64,000 nt of DNA. Origin: Rostratula benghalensis. Taxonomy: Eukaryota; Chordata; Aves; Charadriiformes; Rostratulidae. The notes beneath the pieces were generated by a model, which saw only the letters and a list, made by a program, of their open reading frames with translations, made no database searches and had not been told where the DNA came from. The stretch spans positions 2,115,077-2,179,076 of the forward strand of contig VXAI01000116.1 in NCBI GenBank assembly GCA_013399305.1. The letters are read 5' to 3'. A program made the translations under genes and the position numbers. Shown here one piece after another: positions 1 to 11,885 of this stretch; the stretch's first letter is position 1; each line of letters begins with the position of its first letter.

Positions 1-3000
1 TCAGGAAGCGTGTTTTCAGCCTCTCAGCAAAACAGCAGTTATCATAGCACAGCAGAAATAAAGTATTGCCAAGTGTGTCTGGGATTTGGCAGGTAACAGA
101 AGGAATACCCAGAAGTTTCAAGAGAGCAGAGACTCAATATGCCTCTTCTGCTGTACGCCTTTCTATCCAGAAAAAGAAGAAATCATAGGACAAAGTCAGA
201 GTCCATCTCCAGGTGTGCCCTGCCCTTGGCCTCCTTTACTGAGCTGGCTATCAGAGCTGCTACTGATTATAGTCTTTTTTACAGTAGTGCTTCTCCAGCA
301 GCAGTGGGAGTGAAACTACTGCCTTGTTCCAGCGGACCTGCTTCGCAGGTGTCAGGCTATGGCAGGTTTGAATCATTTCAGACCAGGGTTGTGTTTGAAC
401 TGATGACCCAGGAGGGAATGGCTTTAGAGAGCTGGATTAGTAACTGCAGGATGGTAGCTGAACTGTATGACCCTGGTGGCATATGTCACTGAGCTATTGT
501 AAAAATTGCTAGGAAGCAAACTTGCAGGATGTACTGTCTGTGTTTCCCAAATGCAGAGAGTTTTGTTTTCCAGGTAATGTGTTATTCTGGCACACCTAGA
601 GGGTTATTTTTCATGGTGAAACCTCAAAACCATGTTCATCTTCAGAACCTCTGCTTATTTTCTGCTTTCCTTTCTGGATTTGAAACCAAGACAGTGCTTT
701 CACCACTACTTCACTCTGATGCAGAGGGAGACGCAGGTGGAACAAGCATACGGCCACTTCTCAGCATAGATATGACTTGATTTTGCTTAAGCACATGAGG
801 TAGCAATGTCCATACTTGGTTATCTCAGACAAGATGTTAACGCCACATATAGTCAAGTTACTACTACTGAGCCTGTACTTGTCTTGTCTCATGTGCTCTC
901 TGCTACAACATTTCTCATGTCTCCTGGTCCCCTCAGGAGTACGCTCTTTGAAAAGTAGCATATTTTGGCAAGTCTTTCTTCTGGGGGAGGGTTTCTTTAA
1001 GCTGCAAGGCAGAACATCACCCCAAAAACATAATTGGGCAAGTTAAATGGTTGTGCAGCTGAGACCCATCACATGGTACAGCTGACAGAAGCTTCCACGA
1101 GAAGATGCCAGCATGTCATATTCAAGAGTTATTTGGACATCCCTGTGGGCTGCGTGAATATAACCAACTCAAATCCCAAATGCACAAACATGTGGAGAAA
1201 GGCTCATATCTTACATACCAGCTGAATTGCATTTGGACTGCAGGAAAGTTGGAAGGAAATGGAGAAAAGCACTTGGGAAGATGCAAAACCAGATGGTGCA
1301 TCTGGATCTCATAGGAAATAATTTTTGTGCCTGGTTTTCATTTTCTGTGATTCTAATCTTGTTTCCCTCTTGATATGTCCTTGATATGTACCTATGGAAT
1401 GTGTATAGCACAGTTTTATCCAGCAGAGTAATCAAAAGAACAGTTTGGCTTCTCTTAGGAACGTCTGGTAATGCCTATCATCATAATGCTGCTTTTAGTG
1501 ATTTTGAGTGCCAAGGTAACAGCTTTACTTTCAATAGAGATTATTTTGTTGACAATGAGAAATTTACTGATAATGTGGAGGTCAGACCCAAATCTGGACA
1601 TTCCTAAATTTTCTAGGAGCTTTTAACAAAGAACCCAAAATGTTCTTGTCACACTAAATTCCTTTAGCATTTGGGGAATAACGGATATTTTGAAGATTCC
1701 ACTCTGTAATATTCTGTGAGTATTTACACTGCTTAGCTGTCTTTCTTTCTACATCATTCCTTAATATATATGTGAGCATATTATTAAACATATATCATAA
1801 ACCACAAGAGATATGCTGGACAGCTAAATTTACATTAGTGTATGATCCTTACAATTAAGATTTCTGGGTGTTGCTGCCTTTTCACATGGGTGTAACTCAG
1901 CTGGCACCTCTGGAAATGCTCCTGTGTCCACCTACTAAAACTGAAGGGAGGAAAAGGCTTGAGTCCCATTTAAGCATGCACTATGAAAAAGTCACATTCT
2001 GAAGTCACATGAAAATAATCCCAGTTTGCTCAGTTACCATCTCTCCAGTAATAATGTTTCATGGGGTTATTGGAAACAGGAAGCAAATACTTGAAGTGAC
2101 AGACCCCAGACCATAGAGGCAGAGCAGAAATTACCAGGCAGTTTGTTTCATCAGGTAAGAAATGTAATTTATTGCTGGTGATGGTATTAAGGAAGAAAGC
2201 AAAATGTCTGGCAAAGCAGTCCCCTTCATCTTAGCCAGCCGGAAGGAGAGGGAAACTTGTGCAACAATCTGGATGCAGGGACATGCACTTGGGATCATGA
2301 CATTTGCAGACAGCAAAGTTGAGAAGTTTCCCGTTTTTCTGTCCTTCCCCTCGTTCCCTGCCCACCTACACACACAGCTGCTCCCTGCCTGGGCAGCCTG
2401 GTGTCAACTGATGTCCAAAAACTTCAGGAATGCAGTCCCACAATGTTGTGGCCAGTGCTGGGGCAGACACAGAAACATGCACTGTTGTTATTCTCTATTC
2501 TATTCTTTTGTTTAGCTCTAAATATTTCCTGGTGCAACAGAGAGCAGAAGTCTGAGACAACAAAGGGAACAGAGGGAGATTTCTTGCCTTTTCCATGAAC
2601 TGCAAGAAAGGTGGAAGGCTGTTTACAGTGTAATTTTATTGCGGGAATTCAGAAGTTGAGAGCCTGAGCTTCAATACAGTGCACCTTGTAAGGCTATTGA
2701 CTTGCTTGGGTGAAATTTTTGATTCACCATTCACACACAGAAAAGGTGTTTATCTTCTTGAATTACTGTGCTTGATCAGGAGCCATAACTCCTGTGCTTT
2801 AGAAACTATTTTTTAAAAAAACCCACCTTCCAAAAAAGCTACGGAAGCCTAAGTGTAACTCACTTTTACACAGTGTGAACACTCAAGGTTGCAATTTGGA
2901 CACTGAATAGGTTTTAAGCATTAGTTGTGTGCTTGTTGGGGGTTTTTGAGTTACCAGACCAGTCCAGCAGCATATGGAATTATGTTCTGTATCATGCTTT

Positions 3001-3336
3001 ACACTTTTCACCAGTGATTAATCTTCATTTTTTGGTGGTGTTTTCTTCCATAAATCATGCTTCCACAGTATCTACCGTATTCCCTGTGTTTAAAGTGTAA
3101 ATACACACACCCAAATAGAAAACAGTTGAGGAAAAAAAGCATCATTGCTGATCTATCTACAGCAAACTGCAGAGTCCACTTACCTGAGGATATGAATATG
3201 TCTTTGAGACGTTAATGACCCATTCTGTTGCTTTTTGGTAGTTTTCAAGGTGCAGATTACTCCATTTACAAATGGAGTAACCCTAGCAAATAAAAGCAAT
3301 AACTTCTAAATTTGTACTGTCAGCAGTGATTTATCT
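1..3336. other. Intronic sequence, nothing recognised
   Basis: There are only short chance ORFs without protein-family resemblance. The stretch 1600-1850 is AT-rich. I see no CR1 ends or simple repeats of note. Confidence 0.6.
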
Positions 3337-3380
3337 GAGTGGTGATCACTTACATTCAGAGTGGTGATCACTTACATTCA
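3337..3380. repeat. 22-bp perfect tandem duplication
   Basis: The unit starting GAGTGGTGATCACTTACATT is present twice without a mismatch (3337-3358 and 3359-3380). Identity of the copies suggests a recent local duplication. Confidence 0.95.
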
Positions 3381-3889
3381 GACTCTTCATCTTTGAGCCC
3401 TGGGTGGAGCAAATGGTCAGGGATCTCTGCAAGCTCATGGCATGGCTTTTCCCTGCATTTTTTTCAGTGCTCTCCCAAGCCCAATTGATTTGCTTAAGTT
3501 CAGTAACTGAAGGGATCCAGGCTAACTCTGACTTGCAATGAGGAATCCTACAGCACAAAGCTTTAGAGGTTTTGTCTCAAACAGTTGAAAAATGACCACT
3601 GTTTTCCAGGGTATTCTTGGCCCCAGGAGGTGACTGTCATTCTTTGCTCATATGCTTTTGACCAAATTATGCAGGAGACTTATGGGCTGGCTCCCAACCA
3701 AATTCATCCTGTAGTATGTCCAACCACTATATGGGACCACTGTACTCTGAGAGATTTAGGTAGTTGTTCAGAAGCTCAGGAGCACAGAGAGGCTTAACCT
3801 CAGCCTTTCCAATGACAGATGCTGCATACTTGCTGTGATGCAGTTCAGCTGACTGCAGGGAAATGGCAGTAGCAATCTCATGGCAAGTT

Positions 3890-3944
3890 CACAGAATAAC
3901 AGAATTTGAGAGTTGGAAGGGACCTCTAGAGATCATCTAGGCAA
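3890..3944 (-). mobile_element. CR1 LINE 3'-end fragment (minus strand)
   Basis: The + strand reads CACAGAATAACAGAATTTG and then GTTGGAAGGGACCTCTAGAG, which is the reverse complement of the CR1 3' untranslated end with its terminal octamer repeat. Only about 55 bp remain before the sequence passes into an opposite-strand CR1. Confidence 0.85.
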
Positions 3945-5049
3945 GTGGTCTGTGTAGTGGGTGGGGAATTGGCACACAGGCACACAGGAGGGTGATGGTA
4001 AATAGCTCTTTTTCAAACTGGCAACCTGTCACAAGTGAGGTCCCCCAGGGATCAATACTGGCTCCAATGCTGCTTAATATCTTCATATATGATCTGGATG
4101 ATGAGATCAAGTGTATCCTGGCAAAGTTTGCCAATGACATTAAACTGGGTGGGGAAGTGGACACTTTGGAAGGGAGAGCTGACCAGCAGAAAGACCTAGA
4201 TAGGCTGGATGAGTGGGCTAACAAGAATCTTACCAAGTTCAACAAAGGCAAATGTAAGGTCTTATACCTGGGAAAACATAATCCAGGAGCACAGCACAGG
4301 CTGGGATCTACCTGGCTGGGGAACAGCTCTCTGGAAAGGGACCTAGGGGTCCTGCTGGCCAACAAGCTCGACATGAGTGAGCGGTGTGCTGCTGTGGGGC
4401 AAGCAAGAAAGCCAACAGGATGCTGGGGTGCACAAACAAGGGCATCACCAGCCAAGACAATAAAGTCATCATCCCACTCTACTCAGTGCTTGTCAGGCCA
4501 CACCTGAAATACTGTGCTCAGTTTTGGTCCTCACTATGCAAAAATGATGTGGACAAGCTGGAAAGAGTACATAGAAGGGCCACCAAGGTGATCCAAGGAC
4601 TAGGAAGCCTGCCATGTGAGGCCACCAAGGTGATCCAAGGACTAGGAAGCCTGCCATGTGAGGAAAGGCTGAGAGAACTGGGTTTGTTCACCCTTGTGAA
4701 AAGAAGGCTTAGGGGAGACATTATCATCATGTTCCAGTATTCAAAGGGTGTCTACAAAGAAGATGGAGACTCCTGTTTTACAAGGAGTCACATGGAAAAC
4801 ATGAGAGGTAAAGGGTACAAGTTACTCCTGGGGAGATTCCAATTGGACACAAAAGGAAAATTTTTCACAACGAGAACGATCAGCCATTGGAATAATCTCC
4901 CCAGGGAAGTAGTGGATTCCCCAACATTGAACACTTTTAAGATTCAGCTGGACAGGTTGCTGGGCCATGTTGTCTAGACCAGGTTGGCCTAGAAAAGGTT
5001 GGACCAGATGATCCTTGAGGTTCTTTCCAACCTGGTATTCTATGATCAC
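3945..5049 (+). mobile_element. CR1 LINE, 5'-truncated (plus strand)
   Basis: This covers the C-terminal part of the CR1 ORF2 reverse transcriptase and the 3' end. Recognisable pieces are the PQGSILAPMLLNIFIYDLDD block, FANDIKLGG (the A/N-DD-type motif region), the CRVLYLGK-like block, and the KRRLRGDI...HWNNLPREVV tail. The frame breaks near 4380-4400 and the element is dead. It ends with the octamer-like TATTCTATGATCAC. It contains an internal 42-bp duplication (4579-4662). The 5' boundary is approximate. Confidence 0.92.
4579..4662 (+). repeat. 42-bp perfect tandem duplication inside CR1
   Basis: The unit beginning GCCACCAAGGTGATCCAAGG occurs at 4579-4620 and again at 4621-4662 with no mismatch. 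It is 14 codons long, so the relic reverse transcriptase frame stays open through both copies (repeated peptide ATKVIQGLGSLPCE). Confidence 0.95.
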
Positions 5050-5895
5050 TGCATAGATGAGCAGACTGCAGGAGGATCAGCTACAGAAAGCTGGCTGCTC
5101 AGGCCTGGGCGACAAGTAATGTTTTTCAATCTCTCATTGCTCCTCTGACTGGACTGGCTAAGTAGAGAGTTGTGAATTATTGGGAAAAACAATACTGAGT
5201 GGGTTGCTTGCTCAATATGACTGTCTGTGACCCAGGACTGCATTCATGTAATTGGCATCATTCCCTTTGACTTCATTAGGGGAGGGAGCTGCTTTGTAGC
5301 ATCAGAGGGTGCATTGGGAGGGGAATGTTCCCCTCCTCTGGTGACTTCACTGGATACAGCTGGTCCTCAAATGTGTTTTGAAGTAGTTTCTCATTAGGAT
5401 CAGCTCATGGGAAGTAACAGATGGTGAACTGAGGCTAAATAAGTGAGAACTTTGTGCTCTGTTAATGCTCTTTCTCTCAATAAATAATAGCTGGGGAGTA
5501 GAATAGGAATGCTGCTATGTTTGTGGCTACCTCTGCTGCTATGTAGATGTTACACGCTGCCTTACAGCATGTTTTGTCAGCAATAGAAAGGAGTATGAGG
5601 AATTTGCCAGCCCTTTCACAAGGACCAAAATATTGCAGTTCTGCTACAAAACACATAAAATCAAAGGAATGTTCAAAGATTTATGAGAGGAGACAAAAAC
5701 GTGGTAGACAATTTTACATTGACAGCCAAACAGGCCACATAATCACCTTGGTCTTTTTGGTTTCAACTTCTTCCTATGAAAAATCCATGAAATAATGAAA
5801 AAACATCGTCTCTCCTTGATAGTCTCAGTAACTCTCCAACTTTTTAGTGTTTACGTCCATCCTAAAATCTTCCTTTAAAATATATGTATCTATAG
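5050..5895. other. Intronic sequence, nothing recognised
   Basis: No repeat end, exon-like signal or protein resemblance was seen in this stretch between two CR1 copies. Confidence 0.6.
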
Positions 5896-6245
5896 TACAG
5901 AATAACTGAATGGTGGAGGTTGGAAGGGACCTCTGGAGATCATCTAGTCTACCCCCCAGCCAACACAGGTTCACCTAAAGCAGGCTGGACAGGAACACAT
6001 CCAGGAGAGTTTTCAGTGTCTCTAGAGAAAGAGACTCCACAACCTCTCTAGGCAGACCCTTCCAGTGCTCTGTCACTCTCAAGAAATTTTTCCTCATCTT
6101 CAGATGAAACTTCCCGTATTCCGGCTTGTGTCTGTTGCCCTTTGTGCTGTCACCAGGCACCACTGAGAAGAGTCTTACTCCATCCTCTTGACACTTGCCT
6201 TTTAGGTATCTATAACCATTGCTGAGATCCCCTTTCAGACTCAAT
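5896..6245 (-). mobile_element. CR1 LINE 3' fragment (minus strand)
   Basis: The + strand starts ACAGAATAACTGAATGG, then GGTTGGAAGGGACCTCTGGA, and continues through the reverse complement of the ORF2 end. The minus-strand peptide contains [20 protein letters not shown], the usual CR1 C-terminal block, and SVVPGDSTKGN. It is truncated at its 5' end, as is usual for CR1. Confidence 0.93.
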
Positions 6246-7860
6246 CTATAGATTTCTTTCTCTGTATGCATGTGTGTATTTAAATGTGTGTTCATGTACC
6301 GTACTACTCCAGCCTGGAGAGCTACTTCTGGAAAACTTCTCAGGCAGTTTATTTGTTGAGGTGAAGAAATAATTGTCCTGCCAATTTGTCCTGACTTACA
6401 GAATCATTAAGTGTAGTCGTATAGTGACTCACTGTAGCACAGAATAAAGTTATGGATGCCACCTTCTCACTAGTGTATCTTATGTGACAGTCTGAGTTTC
6501 TGGATGTTTTTACAAAGTAGTGTCCACAGCAGTATTAAGACTGAATTCTCCATAGGTCAGACATTGCTGTCAGGCATCCTCTGGTGCCTACTTCACAGCT
6601 GAAGCAACTATCAGGGGAATGATTGTGGCTTTACCAGCCTTTTAAAATGCCACAGGTGGTTGTCGCTAGCCATCACCTGCACCTTTTAATTTCTTGGCTT
6701 ATCCACTTGTGTGCCACAGTGTGAAGGTGTGTGCTGACTAGAAGTTTTGTATCTAAATCTGTTTCTGGGATCCCAGCCTGGTCATTGGCAGCAGTGCTGG
6801 CATCTGTGTCTTGAATGGCATTTTTTGCAACCTTTGTCTTAAGTGATTGTTTTCAGGGCACACTAATGAAAAGCTTGGCAAAAGTAATTCCCTCTGAGAT
6901 TTTTTTTTTTTTTTTCTGGACTTGTCAACTTATGCCATAAACTTTCATATGCAGCATCCTTATAGGCCACTTTGTACTCTCTTATTAAAAGCCCTGCAGG
7001 AGAGATGCTTTTGTTAATGATCCTCTTGAGGTATTAACCAGTATGAAATCCTGCTTTGTTTCCTGTGCTAGCACTAATTCTGCAGTGGAAGCAGGTCTTA
7101 AAAAATGAAAACCACAAATAACCCAAAAACATGACACTTCATTTTTCAGGGGGGCATATGGATCTATGGACAGCTCAGAGGCTATTAAGGAGATAGACTT
7201 CCTCCAGGGATCTTTTATCATAAAAGCAGTTTAAGTCACTCACTCCTTCCCTGAGGATGTTCTTAAAGCAGCTCCACTCATTTGGTCAGTTAGTGGTAAG
7301 TGGCCATATTTCCAGGAGGGTCTGGGCTATATTTATATTCAGTATTAAAGGTCTGTACAGCTCACTAGCGCATGAGCTGACTGGCACTATGTTCACTCAA
7401 GCAAGTGCTTCAGCAAAAAATTCAGCACTATTTTTAGTTCTCTTACAACAAGCCATTTGATTGTAAGGCCTGGGGAGCTGCGACATTGTGATTGTAAGGG
7501 GTCTGCTGGATAAGGCAGGAGGACGGGACACAGCAGCTTGCTAGCTATGCCAAAGACTCCCAGCTCATGTGGAGAGGCACATATCACGAGCAGGTATTTT
7601 AAATCATCTTGTAAGCTTCAATCTGCCCCTGAAACGAATTTGCTGGTCAGAAACAGGGCATGAAAGCGTTAGCTGGCTGGCTCTATCTGCTCCTGCCCTT
7701 AGAGATTTCATTCCATAAATTCCTGTCCTGACCGTCAGCTTTGAAATTGTCTTTCGTCATTTTTCTAGCCGTTTGTGCGATTTTAGAGGATCTGGGTAAC
7801 ATAGAAAATGACAATAGTAAAAGAGAATTAAGTTTCTGCTTTAAACATTCTGCTTTTAAA
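6246..7860. other. Intronic sequence with a T17 run
   Basis: Nothing is recognised apart from a homopolymer run of 17 T at 6900-6916. Confidence 0.6.
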
Positions 7861-8640
7861 GAAATACAGCCGTTTCAGCGCCCGGGTGAGTAGCCTGTAA
7901 CGAGTACTGCAATCCATTCCTTTCTGCTAACTGTATTAACTTGTAAAAGAAAATAGCCTGCCTTCGAGTGGCCAGCCAGCTGAGAAGGATTTGATCCGAC
8001 CCTACTGGGGGGTGGAGGGTTTGCTGGCAAACTCTGCCCGTGCATACATGCTCCCGGTGCCTGGTGCAACCCAGCTCTGCCCCAGCGTGGTGGTCTCCCT
8101 CTGGCAGCTCTTCTGACCGCTCTTTGTCCCCACGGGGCTTCTTCCAGGTTGGTCCTTCGGGAAGGAAGCAGTTTCGGGGAGGTTTAGGGTTTGCTCCCGT
8201 CGTGTCTCATCCTCACGTTTGCGGGTCCCCCAGCAGCATTGTGCCCTGAGGGCTGAGGTGGTTGCCATTCCTGGGCGATGGAGTCACGGAGGACTGCTGC
8301 CAGCAAGCAGATGATAGCAGGAGCGTGGGCAGGGCTGGCCACAGCCCGTGGCAGTCCCAGCAGCACTGGCCATTGCTCCAGAAGTGCCCGTGCCGGGGCT
8401 GACTCTGCTGCTAACGTGTGCTCCTGCCAGGTGAGAGCTTGAAGCTTCCGATGTGTTACTTGGACGGATGCTGGTGCGTGCTGTGTCCCAGCCCGTTGTG
8501 ATACTGCCAGGGAAAGGAGCTGTCAGGTTTCAGCAGCCTTCTGCCCGCCTCCTCATCAGTTCACAAGGGTTCACGGTGCATAGCAGCTTCTTGGAGCGTG
8601 CTGTGTTTTAAGAGAGAGGATTTTAGCCGGCTGGTCACAC
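7861..8640 (+). promoter_or_regulatory. CpG-enriched patch; candidate alternative promoter or first exon
   Basis: I count about 32 CpG dinucleotides in 780 bp, far denser than the flanking intron, with locally high GC. Two strong splice-donor matches lie on the gene strand: CCCGG/GTGAGT at 7886 and CAG/GTGAGA at 8431. There is no ORF with family resemblance. A non-coding alternative first exon or an enhancer of the host gene would fit, but this is inference; a GC-rich patch of no function is also possible. Confidence 0.35.
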
Positions 8641-10096
8641 AGGAGCTCCCAAATTTCACAAGGTGCTGGAGCAGCAGCTGGATTTAGGCAAGGAAACTTT
8701 TACATGTATACCTTGGGTAGCTGGCCAGTACTTTTCTGTCTTGCATTTTCACCCTTTTGTTTTAGCTTGGTTGTGCAGTGTTTGCAAATTCCTTGCTTGA
8801 AAGTCAGACCCAGACTTTGGGTCGAGGCTTGATGCAGTTTAGCTGCACTGATGTGTTTTAAAATAACTACTCATATGTTACCCATTATCTTAAAATAGCG
8901 TGATGGGCTGCCTTTTTGGAGTTAGTTGGTAGAGAATGCAAGGAAGGGGAATTCTTGAATTGCCATGAACTCTGTCTTTAAAGATCCTGCCTAGCTTTCA
9001 GCCTGTTGAGCTGCTGCAGCCTCCTCTGTGTACTAGAAATGGGTACTCCTGAAATGCACTGGTTTTGTGCTGCTCTCTGTGCTGCTGAGGTCACGTTCCC
9101 TGCCTCAGCTACGCTTTAGGTGCATTTGAAAAGACAGGTGAAGTGGCAGTTTCATAATGGAGTTTTCAGTGTATTCCTGCTAGATGTGTGCATTTGCATG
9201 TAAACAGTGCAGATGGTGCAAGCACAGTAACTATAGCATGTTTTGGCTTATGTTTGGTTTATCTGAGTTCAGATAATTAGCTAATAAACAGTCATGTTCA
9301 CGTGAGATTGAGAGTTAATGCACTGGGGCTTGTTTAAAAAAAAGTATTCAAGTATTAAAATTTGAATACCCTTTTGAATGCATGAGTATTCTGGCCAATC
9401 CAGATTTTTATCCTCAGTAGTAGTCTTCAACACTGATTGCTGAGTTGCCAGTCTCAATGCTGGTTACTAGTGGAATGAAGAATCAGTTACTCCAATGAGC
9501 TAAATTCAGTAAGCTGAGCGTGCATGGTCGACAACTCATTATAGTTTCTGAATAATTAAGATGAATTAGGTGGGTTTTCTTCTGGAAAAAGTAGAAGTGA
9601 ATGAGATTTCATTAAAACTTCAATGACAAACGTTTTAGTGCCATGCTAAATAGTACTTCTCTGTGAGACACTCTACATATCTGTGTACATTAAAGCTGTA
9701 TGTTTGTTTATGGTGATCAAATGCATGAACTTTACCAATCTGCTGGAAAGGTTGACTGGCTGTTTCTTGATCAGTGTTGTATCTCGTGTGCACTACAGTC
9801 CTGTTACCTTTCAGGTAAGCAATGCAGCTCATGACTGGTACGTGCTAGAATCAGCCTGGCACAGGAGACAGTTTCTGTGACTGAACCATCCAGTCCTCAT
9901 ATTCTTATGCCCATCTGTATTGAAAGACACGTACCTCAAACCAAAAGACAAATCCCATTACCTCTGAGATACTGCAGTTACTCTCTTATGCTTACAGTTA
10001 CTGTCATCTACCCTGGTGAAGGCAGCCCAAAATAGCTTGAGTTGTATTTTGGTAGTGCAGCTTGCACAATATGAGAGGTAAGAGGATGGTAGTTCA
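8641..10096. other. Intronic sequence, nothing recognised
   Basis: AT-leaning sequence with chance ORFs only. Confidence 0.6.
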
Positions 10097-10175
10097 TGGA
10101 ATCTTGGAATCACAGAATGGTCAGGGTTGGAAGGGACATCTAGACACCTAGAGTCCAACTGCCTTTCTAAAGCAG
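10097..10175 (-). mobile_element. CR1 LINE 3'-end remnant (minus strand)
   Basis: The + strand reads AATCACAGAATGGTCAGGGT followed by TGGAAGGGACATCTAGA and GAGTCCAACTGCC, the reverse complement of a CR1 3' end. Only about 80 bp are recognisable. Confidence 0.85.
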
Positions 10176-10794
10176 GATTGATAGTTGTAATGTTCCTGAA
10201 GTTAGCATGTGTTTACACTGTGTTTGGGTATAAAATCCCTTCTTTCTCTTCCCCCACACCCTTAAGCCTTTCAATTAAATCAGTGGGTGAAAAGCTGGTC
10301 ACCTGTCATGCCCTGAACCCAGCCAGGTAAGGTGGTACCATGGGCTGTGTACTGTGGGCACCCTGTTTCTGATGCTTCTTACAGATACTGCAGAGCTACC
10401 CTCCCCTGCTCTGCAGATGGTCTGCCACTGCCTCTGCCCTCTCTTTCCAAAGTGGGATTATATTTACATTTTAACATCTGTGCAAGCTTGGAGATGAGGC
10501 AGAACTCTTCCTTCAAGGAGGTGCCATATCTTTCTGGTTTTATTGTTCCAGTTGGGATGAAAAAGTGATGGATTACTCATAAGCTCTGCACCTGGTATCT
10601 CTTGCAGGCTATAAATCCAAGTGATAGAGCTCAAAAGCAAGCTGTGGAGTCTGGGCAGAGTTGGTCCTTTAAATGTAGATTCAATGAAATACTGTTTTTT
10701 GAGCTATTGGTGAAGATGAGCAGTTTTCAAATTCGTTCTCTTTTCACGTCCTGTAAATGCAGAGCTTTTATGTATTCTGGCTTGAAACTGCTTT

Positions 10795-10875
10795 ATGTTT
10801 TTTGTTGTTGTTGTTGTTTTGGTGGTGGTGGTGTGGTTTTGGGGTTTTTTTTGTTTGTTGGGTTTTTTTTCCCCC
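10795..10875 (+). repeat. G/T-only low-complexity tract
   Basis: It contains (TTG)n, (GGT)n and T/G runs with essentially no A or C for about 75 bp, ending in TTTTTTTTCCCCC. Several G-runs are present. Confidence 0.9.
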
Positions 10876-11624
10876 TGAACTTCATTAGCTAATTTTAACC
10901 AGAAGTAAGTTATTAAACTTCATTTTCTAATGAATCCATCTCATCCTTCTTAAGCCAGGTCTGATGCAAACCCAAACTTACTCTAATTCTTAAATCATTA
11001 TAAGTGAAGTCATTGGCTTTTCTGTCTGTGAATATCAGATGGTCGCAGATTCCTGAAGTACTTAACCTGAACATTATCCATGGACTGCAGCTCCCTCTTC
11101 TCCCAAGACATAGTTATGAAGTGGTCTAATACAGTGTGAAAAGAGCAAGTTCTCAGCGTTCATTCCCACTCACAGAGGAGCAGTTATAACCTGCTCTTGG
11201 GAACAGCGCTCCCAGGGATTTGCCTGTCTGCTGGTTGGATGCCAGATTGCTGGAGGGTGAAATGTGGCTCTCCATGCCATACATCATGGGCATGTAAGCT
11301 CAGGAAGAAGAGGAGGGCTCTTGACTGAAGGGTTGGTGCAGCACGCATCTCCCAAGTGCCAGCACAGAGCACCAAGCTGCCGCCCCTGTTGTGACAGCTC
11401 TCTGCTTGGCCAGGACTAGGCTTGTCTCTGCAGGGTAAAGAGTTGTACACAACCTCATTGTACATACCTCAGTTGTACACAAAAATCAAAAGGCCAGCTT
11501 CTGTGGATGGAAAAGATGTCAATGAATATGTAAAACTGACATTTTACATTTAGCAGTAAATAAAGGTGAGGCAGCTAAAAGCAGTAAAGAATGTCTGTTA
11601 AAAACATATGCTTGGAAACAGGAT
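10876..11624. other. Intronic sequence, nothing recognised
   Basis: No repeat or exon-like signal was recognised. Confidence 0.55.
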
Positions 11625-11885
11625 AGGATAAAATAGAATATTTCACTTGGAAGGAACCTACAGTGATCAGTCATTGTAGTGGTAGTCATTGGCCTGATTA
11701 CTTCAGGGCTGACCAAAAGTTAAAGCCTATTATTAAGGGCACTGTCCAAATGTCTCTTAAACCCTGGCAGGGTTGAGGACTTGCACACCTTTCTAGGAAT
11801 CCTGTTCCAGTGTCTGACCATGTCTCTCAGTAAAGAAATGCTTCCTAATGTCCAGTCTAAACCTTCCCTGATGCAGCTATCAACC
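11625..11885 (-). mobile_element. Old CR1 LINE remnant (minus strand)
   Basis: The + strand carries CACTTGGAAGGAACCTACAG near the 3' end. The minus-strand peptide has DWTLGSISLLRDMVRHWNRI followed by PRKVCKSSTLPGFKRHLDS, a diverged CR1 ORF2 C-terminus. It is more diverged than the copies at 14.9 or 41 kb, so probably an older subfamily. Confidence 0.8.

Noticed and set aside
139..492. 117-codon open frame near the left edge
   Set aside because: No recognisable domain, no splice context, and overlapping frames of similar quality. Chance frame in intron.
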